A program made the position numbers and the translations under genes. Below the pieces are notes generated by a model, which worked only from the letters and a program-made list of their open reading frames with translations, searched no databases and was not told the origin of the DNA. A stretch of DNA of 64,000 nucleotides, taken from positions 930,001 to 994,000 of the forward strand of contig NZ_FPJG01000006.1 of assembly GCF_900119165.1 (NCBI RefSeq), in the 5' to 3' direction. The stretch is from Amycolatopsis australiensis. GTDB taxonomy: Bacteria; Actinomycetota; Actinomycetes; Mycobacteriales; Pseudonocardiaceae. Numbering within the stretch: the stretch's first letter is position 1; every line of letters begins with the position of its first letter. Below are positions 39,703 to 47,034 of this stretch, piece by piece.

Positions 39703-41211
39703 TCACGCGGCTTGGACCGCGGAGTCGTCATCCGACTGGGCGGGGCGGTACACGCGGAAGAGCTTGTAGGCGCTCGCGCCGGCGAACATCGTGAACAGGA
39801 ATACGCCCCATGCACCTGAGGCCACGTTGCTCGTCACTGCGGTGGTCGTGCCCGAAGTGGCAAAACCTGTGCTCCATGCAGCGATCATCGCCGCACCGAA
39901 GATCAGCGAAGCAACGAGGATGACCACCAATGAGGCCAGGCGGACCTTGGCCAGCCCCTCGCCCCACACCGGGAACACGTCCGCGAGCCGGACGGGTTTT
40001 GCTACCCGGAGTTTTCTCATCCGCCTGCGGACGAAAAACCCGCAGATTGCGCCAACCGCGAGCATGGCCAGACCAAACGGCAGGTCGGCGGATGTGTGCC
40101 CGGGTGGGACCTCACCGAAGATCTCACCAACGACCCCCGGCACACCCATGCTGGTGCCGGCATAGAAGCCTGCCCACAGCGACGTCGCCCCAACGGCGCC
40201 CAGAGCCCAGCGGGTAAAGATCTTTCCTCGGTCCGACGATACTGCGGCCGGCTGCGGCTGCGGCTGCGGCTGCGGCTGCGGCTGCGGCTGCGGCTGCGGC
40301 TGCGGCTGCGGCTGCGGAGTGACGAAATACTGACCTGATATCCGCGCGACCCGACGCTGCGGCGGGTCGGTGGAGAGCAGTGGCCCAGACGGCGGCGAGA
40401 CGGGATGTCTCTGCACCGTCGGTGCATCCAAGTGATCGACCGGCTGCTCAAGCGGCACCGGCTCCGGCGGCACTGGCTCCGGTTCGCGCCGGAGCAGGAG
40501 ACTGCCGCTCGTATTGCCGGTTTGAGTCTGTGGCTGCGGAAGCCCGCGTCTTGCCATCGCCGCTCTCAGCGAACGAATCAGCCGGCTGACGTCCAGTTGC
40601 TCGCCAGGAAGCGGAACCCCACGCGTCAGGAGCGAAAGCAACTCGGTGGTAAACGCCGTGTTCCGCTCGTCCGGCGGCGAATGTGAGATGGAGTTTCGCG
40701 GCGAGGAGGCGATTACAGTCGTCCCGCTCACCTCGAGGTCACGCGCGTCTACCCCGGTTCCGGACATCGCCCCGATAGCCATCCCGGAGTAGCAACAGTC
40801 CAAAATCAGCACGCGGGTCCGGGCAGGGCTGTCCTCGATGATTTCCCTGACTACCTCGAACGCCACCGCCGTGGCATCGAGTTCGTCGGGGTCGGTCTCT
40901 CTCGTACTCAGGTAGAGCTTGTCCTTGTGCTGGTGGCGAATGCCGTGCCCGGAGTAATAGACCAGTAGCAAGTCTTCGGCTTGTTGAGCTGCCTTCCGCA
41001 GTCTGGCCAGAAGGCTCTTCGGAGAGTCTGGAGTATCGACGACCGTGCACTGCGCCCAGCTGACGATGCCCGATGCCTGATCAGTAAGCGCACCCCTCAG
41101 GTCGGCGAGGTTATGGTGGACGGCCGGCAGATCGGGTAGCTCATCGGACTGGAACTCTCCGGTCCCGATGAGAATGACTCGAGAGAGCTGGGCAACGGGA
41201 AGCGCACACAC
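39703..41211 (-). CDS. Caspase-family protease with PQ repeat and C-terminal membrane domain
   Basis: The 502-residue protein has a caspase/metacaspase domain at about residues 10-225: a first strand RVILIGTGEF, catalytic His89 in LLVYYSGHG, and catalytic Cys140 in LILDCCYSG. A Pro/Glu/Gln linker (230-300) and a perfect Pro-Gln repeat (from about 298) follow. The C-terminus (about 330-495) has four hydrophobic segments, including LPFGLAMLAVGAICGFFV and LASLVVILVASLIFGAAMIAAW. The protease should face the cytoplasm, tethered by the linker. The GTG at 41211 starts six bases after the upstream EACC1 stop. The architecture suits a proteolytic suicide effector. The gene has lower GC and mixed codons, unlike its neighbours, which suggests transfer. 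Confidence 0.82.
   Translation of the reverse strand: MCALPVAQLSRVILIGTGEFQSDELPDLPAVHHNLADLRGALTDQASGIVSWAQCTVVDTPDSPKSLLARLRKAAQQAEDLLLVYYSGHGIRHQHKDKLYLSTRETDPDELDATAVAFEVVREIIEDSPARTRVLILDCCYSGMAIGAMSGTGVDARDLEVSGTTVIASSPRNSISHSPPDERNTAFTTELLSLLTRGVPLPGEQLDVSRLIRSLRAAMARRGLPQPQTQTGNTSGSLLLRREPEPVPPEPVPLEQPVDHLDAPTVQRHPVSPPSGPLLSTDPPQRRVARISGQYFVTPQPQPQPQPQPQPQPQPQPQPQPAAVSSDRGKIFTRWALGAVGATSLWAGFYAGTSMGVPGVVGEIFGEVPPGHTSADLPFGLAMLAVGAICGFFVRRRMRKLRVAKPVRLADVFPVWGEGLAKVRLASLVVILVASLIFGAAMIAAWSTGFATSGTTTAVTSNVASGAWGVFLFTMFAGASAYKLFRVYRPAQSDDDSAVQAA
40249..40317 (-). repeat. Perfect hexanucleotide repeat coding for Pro-Gln
   Basis: The + strand reads CGGCTG eleven times plus a final CGG, with no substitutions, so the minus strand encodes an uninterrupted Pro-Gln run. 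Perfect identity points to recent slippage. Changes in copy number would alter linker length without breaking the frame. Confidence 0.9.
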
Positions 41212-41217
41212 CCCGGT

Positions 41218-41574
41218 TCAGGCTCCTTCGCCGAGGAAGTCCCGCATCGACTCCAGCAACTCAGTGGCGTCGTCTGCGGATCCGCATCTGAGTGTCAGTT
41301 CCTTACCTGCGGCGTTCGTGATCTTCAGATCTACCTTTGCCGCGTCTCGGCGATGCTTCAGCCAGCCGAACAAGGCGGTGCATAAGGCCGGTGCTGTGCT
41401 GCTGGTCGCGATGACGACCACGGACTCAAGCACACCGCCCATCTGGCCAGGCAACGGAGACCGAACCGAGAACTTGACCCGACCACGAAGCGGCTCTTCA
41501 TCCCGCAGCCACGCCCCAAGCCTCCTCAGCTCGTCAGGCTCCGACACCGAGACTTCGATAGTTCCGGACGACAC
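41218..41574 (-). CDS. EACC1-like protein (effector-associated constant component), full form
   Basis: The protein has 118 residues. GTIEVSVSEPDELRRLGAWLRDEEPLRGRVKF, then SPLPGQMGGVLESVVVIATSSTAPALCTALFGWLKHRRDAAKVDLKIT, then ELTLRCGSADDATELLESMRDFL follows the full EACC1 layout, including the PGxxGG loop lost in the copy at 39283. The GTG at 41574 has GAGGGGG seven bases upstream; the open frame back to 41658 lacks a ribosome site. It is the first gene of the cassette and is followed six bases later by the caspase start, so the two products are made together and probably interact. Confidence 0.72.
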   Translation of the reverse strand: MSSGTIEVSVSEPDELRRLGAWLRDEEPLRGRVKFSVRSPLPGQMGGVLESVVVIATSSTAPALCTALFGWLKHRRDAAKVDLKITNAAGKELTLRCGSADDATELLESMRDFLGEGA

Positions 41575-41654
41575 TCGCAACCCCCTCACCCGCGTCTCAC
41601 CGACGCGGCCAAACAGAGTAACCCTGCGCCCCAGGAAACGGGAAGGCTCTGATA

Positions 41655-41675
41655 GCAATTGTTCTCAGCAATTGC
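41655..41675. promoter_or_regulatory. AGCAATTG direct repeats upstream of the EACC1-caspase cassette
   Basis: AGCAATTG occurs twice (41655-41662 and 41668-41675), five bases apart. Each contains the palindrome CAATTG. The sites lie about 80 bases upstream of the first EACC1 start, where a regulator or promoter for the cassette would sit. They resemble the GCAATTT palindrome inside the cassette. Confidence 0.4.
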
Positions 41676-41689
41676 GCCAAGATCAGCGC

Positions 41690-42331
41690 TCAGGTGCGTC
41701 GCTGGGCAAGCCGCGTCACGACAAGGGAGCTGGTCACCAGCATCACCGCCGACGTCACGACCGCGAGGACCAGCGGTCCCGCGACCGGTTCGTCGTCGGT
41801 CAGGGCGTGCAGCAGCGGGTGGACCAGCGGGATCTTCGCCAGCAGCACCACGAACAGCGCGATCACCGCGGCGAGCACCGTCCAGCCGATCCGCGACACC
41901 AGCAGCCGCGAGCACGGGAGCGCGATCGCGATGCCCAGCAGCGCGCACGCCAGATGGGCGAGCAGCCCGACCCCCAGCGCCGACGGCTGGAACCTGACCG
42001 ACTTGACGGCCGACCAGACCTCGGTGAGCACGGTGAGGACCACCGAGCAGGCGAACACGGTGAGGATCGCACCGACGATCATTCGCCGCCACTGCCGGGC
42101 GTGGCTCAGGGTGACCAGCCGCTGCACCGGGTCCTCGATGTCGAGCAACGCGATCGTCAGCCAGCACGACACGACCAGCAGCCCGCCGGCGCTCACGCCG
42201 AACAGCGGCAACGGCGGCGAGTGCGGGTCGGCGTAGAGGATCACGCACAGCGCCAGGTACGCCAGCAGAGCCGGCAGGTACCGCTGCGAGTGGCCGAGCA
42301 GTGCCAGGTAGTACCGCGTCAGGGCGAGCAC
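41690..42331 (-). CDS. ABC transporter membrane protein
   Basis: The 213-residue protein has about six hydrophobic segments and no enzymatic motif, so it is taken as the membrane partner of the ATPase encoded just upstream. The GTG at 42331 overlaps the ATPase stop by 13 bases. It does not match a familiar permease family closely. The substrate is unknown, and the pair may be an exporter because no binding protein is present. Confidence 0.7.
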   Translation of the reverse strand: MLALTRYYLALLGHSQRYLPALLAYLALCVILYADPHSPPLPLFGVSAGGLLVVSCWLTIALLDIEDPVQRLVTLSHARQWRRMIVGAILTVFACSVVLTVLTEVWSAVKSVRFQPSALGVGLLAHLACALLGIAIALPCSRLLVSRIGWTVLAAVIALFVVLLAKIPLVHPLLHALTDDEPVAGPLVLAVVTSAVMLVTSSLVVTRLAQRRT

Positions 42332-43110
42332 GGCGCCACCTCTCGCACCGACCAGCCGTCCTTGAGCGACCGCAACAGCACGGCGTCGACGCACCCGACC
42401 TCGACGGTGAGCACCACCTGCGCGCCCTCGGTGACGGCGTGCCGCACGCCGGGCTCGCCCGCCCAGCCGGTGCCGTGGCCGCGCAGCACGATCCGGGTCG
42501 TCGGCTCGGCGCTCTCGGCCGTCAGCCGTCCGTCGTGCATGAGGTGGACGACGTCGGCGTGGTCGTGCACCACCTGCGGCCGGTGGTCGGTGAACACGAC
42601 GCTCGCCCCGCGCGCCCGCGTTTCGGCGACGAGCTCGCCGAGGATCGCGTGCGTGCCGACGTCGAGCCCGGACCACGGCTCGTCGAGGATCAGCAGGTCG
42701 GGCCGCACCATGACGGCCTGCGCGAGGCCGACCTTCTGCGCGTTGCCCTTGGACAGCGTCCGCAACGGCGCGGCCGGGCCGCCGACCAGCGCCAGCCGTT
42801 CGAGCAGCGGGTCGATCATCGACAGGTCGGTGAGCCCGCGGACGCGCGCCATGTGCCGCAGGTAGGCCCGCGCGCCCATGCGCTGGCCGGCCGGGAAGCG
42901 GTCGGGCAGGTACCCGATCCGCGGGTTGCCCGTCACCACTCCGGTGGTCGCGTGCGAGACGCCGGCCATGATCCGCAGCAGCGTCGACTTGCCGGAGCCG
43001 TTGCTGCCGAGGACGCCGACGACGTGCCCGGGCTCGATGGTCAGGTCGACGTCGCGGAGGACGAAGTCACCACGTCCGTAGCGCTTGCCGACCCCCTCGA
43101 GCCGGATCAC
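42319..43110 (-). CDS. ABC transporter ATP-binding protein
   Basis: The 263-residue protein has Walker A GSNGSGKSTL, a divergent signature LSKGNAQKVGLAQA (KGN in place of GGQ), Walker B LLILDEPWSGLD and H-loop VFTDHRP. A C-terminal extension of about 60 residues follows. The GTG at 43110 overlaps the trpG stop (GTGA), so it is co-expressed with trpG. The SKGN signature is typical of exporter-type (CcmA-like) ATPases. Confidence 0.82.
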   Translation of the reverse strand: MIRLEGVGKRYGRGDFVLRDVDLTIEPGHVVGVLGSNGSGKSTLLRIMAGVSHATTGVVTGNPRIGYLPDRFPAGQRMGARAYLRHMARVRGLTDLSMIDPLLERLALVGGPAAPLRTLSKGNAQKVGLAQAVMVRPDLLILDEPWSGLDVGTHAILGELVAETRARGASVVFTDHRPQVVHDHADVVHLMHDGRLTAESAEPTTRIVLRGHGTGWAGEPGVRHAVTEGAQVVLTVEVGCVDAVLLRSLKDGWSVREVAPCSP

Positions 43111-43751
43111 GCAACAGCGGCCTTCTGGAGCGCCTTGGTCGCGCGCTCGAGCTCGTTCACGCGGGCCGGGTCGACGGGGTGGCCTGCCGCGGCCATCCAG
43201 TTCGCCAGCATCCGGTGGCCGCCTTCGGTGAGCACGGACTCCGGGTGGAACTGGACGCCTTCCAGCGGCAGCTCGCGGTGGCGCATGCCCATCACGATGC
43301 CGGATTCGGTGCGGCCGGTGACCTCGAAGACGTCGTCCGGGATCGTGTCGGGGACCACGGTCAGCGAGTGGTAGCGCGTGGCGGTGAACTCCTCCGGCAG
43401 GTCCTTGAGGACGCCGATGCCGGCGTGGCGCACCTGGCTCGTCTTGCCGTGGAGCAGCTCGGGCGCGCGGTCGACGGTTGCGCCGTAGACGACGCCGAGG
43501 GCCTGGTGGCCGAGGCAGACGCCGAGCATCGGGGTGCGCGTCTCGGCGCACTTGCGGATGACGTCCATGCTCTGACCTGCGCGTTCGGGCGTCCCGGGGC
43601 CGGGCGAGACGAGCACGGCGTCGAATTCGGGCACGCGGTCGAGGTCCACGACGTCGTTGCGCCAGACCGTGCAGTCGGCGCCGAGCTGGGCCAGGTACTG
43701 GACCAGGTTGTAGACGAAGCTGTCGTAGTTGTCGACGACGAGAACGCGCAT
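43107..43751 (-). CDS. trpG: Glutamine amidotransferase TrpG/PabA
   Basis: The 214-residue class I amidotransferase begins MRVLVVDNYDSFVYNLVQYL, as in anthranilate/aminodeoxychorismate synthase component II. The triad is Cys79 (GVCLGHQ), His169 and Glu171 (VQFHPES). It supplies ammonia to chorismate-using synthases for tryptophan or folate. The ATG at 43751 is used. The same gene (Rv0013) sits in the M. tuberculosis pkn cluster, here separated from pknB by the EACC1-caspase insertion. Confidence 0.92.
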   Translation of the reverse strand: MRVLVVDNYDSFVYNLVQYLAQLGADCTVWRNDVVDLDRVPEFDAVLVSPGPGTPERAGQSMDVIRKCAETRTPMLGVCLGHQALGVVYGATVDRAPELLHGKTSQVRHAGIGVLKDLPEEFTATRYHSLTVVPDTIPDDVFEVTGRTESGIVMGMRHRELPLEGVQFHPESVLTEGGHRMLANWMAAAGHPVDPARVNELERATKALQKAAVA

Positions 43752-43802
43752 GGCGCCGAGCTTACCGGCTCCCACTCCGTGGACCGTACGCCAAATCACA
43801 TT

Positions 43803-43826
43803 TTAGGTTAGGTCATCCTAACTTAC
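43803..43826. promoter_or_regulatory. Overlapping IdeR/DtxR iron boxes before fprA
   Basis: Against the 19-base iron-box consensus TTAGGTTAGSCTAACCTAA, the frame at 43803-43821 matches about 16 positions and the frame at 43808-43826 about 15. Two overlapping sites suit binding of two regulator dimers. The second site ends one base before the fprA start codon, so regulator binding would block a leaderless or short-leader transcript when iron is plentiful. Confidence 0.75.
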
Positions 43827-43827
43827 C

Positions 43828-45183
43828 GTGGGTCTGGTGAGCCGTTCTCTTCGCGTAGCCGTGGTCGGTGCCGGTCCCGCCGGGATCTACGCCGCCGACA
43901 TCCTGGACAAGTCCGACGCCGACGTGCGGATCGACCTCTTCGAGCGCATGCCGGCGCCGTTCGGGTTGATCCGCTACGGCGTCGCGCCCGACCACCCGCG
44001 GATCAAGGGCATCGTGACGGCACTCCACAAGGTGCTGGACAAGCCGAACATCCGGCTGCTGGGCAACGTCGACTACGGCACCGACATCAAGCTCGACGAG
44101 CTGCGCGAGTTCTACGACGCGGTGATCTTCTCGACCGGCGCCTCCGCCGACCGTGCGCTCGACATCCCGGGCATCGACCTCGACGGCAGCTACGGCGCCG
44201 CCGACTTCGTCTCCTGGTACGACGGCCACCCGGACGTGCCGCGCACCTGGCCGCTGAACGCTTCTTCGGTCGCGGTGCTCGGCGTGGGCAACGTCGCGCT
44301 CGACGTGGCGCGGATCCTCGCGAAGACGGCCGACGAGCTGCTGACCACCGACATCCCGGACAACGTCTACCAGGGCCTGAAGGCCAGCCCGGTGACGGAC
44401 GTGCACGTGTTCGGCCGCCGCGGCCCAGCACAGGCGAAGTTCACGCCGCTGGAGCTGCGGGAGCTGGACCACTCGCCGAACGTCGAGGTCATCGTCTACC
44501 CCGAGGACATCGAGTTCGACGACGGCAGCATCGCCGCGCTGCGGGCGTCGAAGCAGATCGACATGGTCGTGAAGACCCTCCAGGAGTGGGCGATCCGCGA
44601 GCCCGGCACCCGGCCGCGGCGGCTGCACCTGCACTTCTTCCACTCGCCGTCGGAGGTGCTCGGCGAAGGCGGCCGGGTGACCGGCCTGCGCACCGAACGG
44701 ACCGAGCTGACCGGCGACGGCACCGTGCGCGGCACCGGCGAGTTCCACGACTGGGACGTCCAGGCGGTGTACCGCGCGGTGGGCTACCTGTCGTCGCACC
44801 TGCCGGAGATCCCGTTCGACCACGGGCGCGGGGTCGTCCCGAACCAGGCCGGCCGGGTGCTGGACCTGGACGAGAACCAGCTCCCCGGCGTCTACGTGAC
44901 GGGCTGGATCAAGCGCGGCCCGGTCGGCCTGATCGGCCACACGAAGGGCGACGCGGCGGAGACGATCGCGAGCCTGCTGGCCGACGCGGACACGCTCGCC
45001 CCGCCCAAGTTCACCTCGCCGGACGCGATCCTCGACTTCCTCGCCGCGCGCGGCATCCCGTTCACGACCTGGGAAGGCTGGGGCAAGCTCGACGCGCACG
45101 AGAAGGCGCTGGGGCTGGCGGCCGGCCGGGAGCGGATCAAGGTCGTGGAGCGCGAGGAGATGACCCGCGTCTCGCGCGGCTGA
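43828..45183 (+). CDS. fprA: Ferredoxin/adrenodoxin-type NADP reductase FprA
   Basis: The 451-residue flavoprotein passes electrons from NADPH through FAD to ferredoxin. VAVVGAGPAGIYAADIL is the FAD loop, FGLIRYGVAPDHP is the adrenodoxin-reductase signature, AVLGVGNVALDVARIL is the NADP loop, and VYVTGWIKRGPVGLIGHTKGDA is the C-terminal FAD contact. The start is GTG 43828, or GTG 43837, which would remove three residues; no clear ribosome site is seen. Overlapping iron boxes imply induction by iron starvation, when siderophore or P450 electron supply may be needed. Confidence 0.92.
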   Translation: MGLVSRSLRVAVVGAGPAGIYAADILDKSDADVRIDLFERMPAPFGLIRYGVAPDHPRIKGIVTALHKVLDKPNIRLLGNVDYGTDIKLDELREFYDAVIFSTGASADRALDIPGIDLDGSYGAADFVSWYDGHPDVPRTWPLNASSVAVLGVGNVALDVARILAKTADELLTTDIPDNVYQGLKASPVTDVHVFGRRGPAQAKFTPLELRELDHSPNVEVIVYPEDIEFDDGSIAALRASKQIDMVVKTLQEWAIREPGTRPRRLHLHFFHSPSEVLGEGGRVTGLRTERTELTGDGTVRGTGEFHDWDVQAVYRAVGYLSSHLPEIPFDHGRGVVPNQAGRVLDLDENQLPGVYVTGWIKRGPVGLIGHTKGDAAETIASLLADADTLAPPKFTSPDAILDFLAARGIPFTTWEGWGKLDAHEKALGLAAGRERIKVVEREEMTRVSRG

Positions 45184-45198
45184 GTTTCCCGACGCCGT

Positions 45199-45232
45199 GG
45201 CGGCCACTCCCGGGTTGGCCGGGGTGGCCGCC
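45199..45232. terminator. Hairpin between fprA and the drug exporter
   Basis: GGCGGCCAC (45199-45207) and GTGGCCGCC (45224-45232) form a perfect nine-base stem with a 16-base loop, between two convergent genes. No U-run follows. Confidence 0.5.
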
Positions 45233-45245
45233 GCGGACCAGCTTT

Positions 45246-46613
45246 CTAGGCAGGCACCGGCTCGCGCACCGCGCGCGGCACCGCCCGCGTGAGCAGCAGT
45301 CCCGCGAGCATCCCCGCCGCGGTGAGGAGCACGGCCGCGCGTCCGCCGCCCGCGCCAGTTCCGTTGGCCACCGCGACGAGGACGGCGAGGCCCACCGCGT
45401 TGCCGACGTTCAACGTCGTGGTGGCCAGCCCCGAGGCCACACCCTGTTCCCTGGCCCCGACCCCGGCCGCCGCGGCGATCCACATCGCCGTCCAGGTGAT
45501 GCCCTGGCCCACCCCGGAGACGACCAGGCCGGGCACCAGCGCGAGGTACCCGCGGCCGGCGTCGAACCCGAACGCCAGGACGGCGGTGCCTGCCACGCCG
45601 AGCACGAACCCGGTGACGAGCGCGCGGCGCGGGCCGAGCCGCGTGGTGAGCCGCTCCCCGAGCTGCGTCCCGGTGGCGATGGCGACGGACGGCACCAGGA
45701 ACGCCAGCCCGGTCGCCAGCGCGCTGAAGCCGTGCACGGTCTGCAGGAGCACGGTCAGGAAGTACGGCAGCGCGCCGAAAGTCGCCATGTAGACGAACGT
45801 GATCGCGACCCCGGCCGCGAGACTGCGGTTGCGCAGCAGCCGCGGCGGCATCAGCGGGTCGGCGCCGCGGACTTCGACCACGACGAACGCCGTCAGCAGC
45901 GCGACCGCGAACACTGCGGCCACGAGGACCGCCGGGGCGGTCCAGCCCAGTTCCGGCCCCTGGACCAGCACGAACACCAGCAGGGTCGTGCCACCGGTGG
46001 CGGTCAGCGCGCCCGGCAGGTCGAACCGGCGCGTGCCCGCTTCGCGCTCGTCTCGCGGGATCACGGCCAGCGCGGCCACGGCGACGAGCCCCGCCAGCGG
46101 CACGTTGACGAAGAAGACCGCCGACCAGCCGAACGCCTGGGTGAGGACCCCGCCGAGCAGCGCGCCGACGGTGAGGCCGCTCGCGCCGGCTCCACCCCAC
46201 ACGGCCAGCGCCCGGTTGCGCCGCGGTCCCTCCTCGAACAGGGTGCTGATCAGCGACAACGTCGACGGCAGCAGCAACGCGCCGCCGATGCCCTGCACGG
46301 CACGGGCGACCACGATGACGGCCGGGCTGCCGGCGAGCCCGCCCGCGAGCGAGGACACCGCGTAGATCGTCAGGGCCAGCACGAACATCCGGCGCCGGCC
46401 GAGCAGGTCCGCGGCGCGGCCGCCGAGTAGCAGGAAACCGCCGGCGAACACGGCGTACGCGCTGACCACCCACTGCTGGGTCTGGCCGGAGAAGCCGAGG
46501 TCCGCGCCGATCTCCGGGAGCGCGACGAAGACGATGTTCAGGTCCAGCGAGAAGATCAGCTGGGCCAGCGCGAGCAGCGCGAGGCTCCAGCGGAGCCGGT
46601 GAGGCGAAGACAT
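45246..46613 (-). CDS. MFS multidrug exporter (DHA2/EmrB-QacA type)
   Basis: The 455-residue protein has about fourteen hydrophobic segments. LDLNIVFVALPEIGADLGFS in the first helix, LGGRAADLLGRRRMF (motif A) and ARAVQGIGGALLLPSTLSLI (motif B/C region) are typical of drug:proton antiporters. ATG 46613 follows GGAGGGATCCCGG. It is divergent from an ArsR gene with clear operators between, so it is probably a drug- or dye-induced pump. Confidence 0.87.
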   Translation of the reverse strand: MSSPHRLRWSLALLALAQLIFSLDLNIVFVALPEIGADLGFSGQTQQWVVSAYAVFAGGFLLLGGRAADLLGRRRMFVLALTIYAVSSLAGGLAGSPAVIVVARAVQGIGGALLLPSTLSLISTLFEEGPRRNRALAVWGGAGASGLTVGALLGGVLTQAFGWSAVFFVNVPLAGLVAVAALAVIPRDEREAGTRRFDLPGALTATGGTTLLVFVLVQGPELGWTAPAVLVAAVFAVALLTAFVVVEVRGADPLMPPRLLRNRSLAAGVAITFVYMATFGALPYFLTVLLQTVHGFSALATGLAFLVPSVAIATGTQLGERLTTRLGPRRALVTGFVLGVAGTAVLAFGFDAGRGYLALVPGLVVSGVGQGITWTAMWIAAAAGVGAREQGVASGLATTTLNVGNAVGLAVLVAVANGTGAGGGRAAVLLTAAGMLAGLLLTRAVPRAVREPVPA

Positions 46614-46628
46614 CCGGGATCCCTCCAG

Positions 46629-46660
46629 TTCGACTGTACGAAAATAAACGTACAATCGAA
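46629..46660. promoter_or_regulatory. Large inverted repeat in the exporter/ArsR promoter
   Basis: Arms TTCGACTGTACG (46629-46640) and CGTACAATCGAA (46649-46660) pair at eleven of twelve positions around an AT-only spacer. The repeat sits just upstream of the exporter ribosome site, so it is a likely repressor site. Confidence 0.65.
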
Positions 46661-46687
46661 CCGATCGCACGGACAAGACTGTTTGAG

Positions 46688-46699
46688 AGTTCGCGAACT
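46688..46699. promoter_or_regulatory. Palindrome upstream of the ArsR gene
   Basis: AGTTCGCGAACT is a perfect 12-base palindrome, 17 bases before the regulator start. It differs from the TGTACG repeat nearby, so one site may serve ArsR and the other a second factor. Confidence 0.5.
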
Positions 46700-46715
46700 G
46701 TGGCACACTGGCGGG

Positions 46716-47033
46716 GTGATCGCTCAGCACCCCGCGCTCGATCAGCTCCGGGTGGAGAACATCCTCTCCGCACTGGGCAACCCGATCCGGCTGCGCATCG
46801 CGCGGATCCTCGCCGAGGACGGCGAGCTGACGTGCGGCGCGGTGGGCGTCCACCTGGGCGGCCAGCTGTCGAAGTCGACGCTGACGCACCACTGGCGCGT
46901 GCTGCGGGACGCCGGCGTCATCCGGCAACAGCCGTCCGGCCGCGAAAACCTGCTGTCGCTGCGCCGCGAGGAACTCGAAGAACGCTATCCCGGGCTGCTC
47001 AGCACGATCCTCGACAGCGCCGGGCAGGACTGA
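46716..47033 (+). CDS. ArsR-family winged-helix regulator
   Basis: The 105-residue protein is one winged helix: LSALGNPIRLRIARILAEDGELTCGAVGVHLGGQLSKSTLTHHWRVLRDAGVIRQQPSGRENLLSLRREEL (given here in full only by its range, residues 16-85). Key points are the LGNPIRLRI opening, the SKSTLTHHWRVL recognition helix and the wing at QPSGREN. No cysteine pair for metal binding is seen, so it probably senses an organic ligand or the drug. The GTG at 46716 has GGCGGG just before it. It likely controls the divergent exporter. Confidence 0.85.
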   Translation: MIAQHPALDQLRVENILSALGNPIRLRIARILAEDGELTCGAVGVHLGGQLSKSTLTHHWRVLRDAGVIRQQPSGRENLLSLRREELEERYPGLLSTILDSAGQD

Positions 47034-47034
47034 C

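Noticed and set aside
40249..40317. CRISPR-like or VNTR array
   Set aside because: It is a simple hexanucleotide repeat within a coding frame, with no spacers.
41690..43110. The ABC transporter as part of the EACC1-caspase cassette
   Set aside because: It is coupled to trpG by a GTGA overlap and has normal GC content. A gap of about 115 bases with its own regulatory repeats separates it from the cassette.
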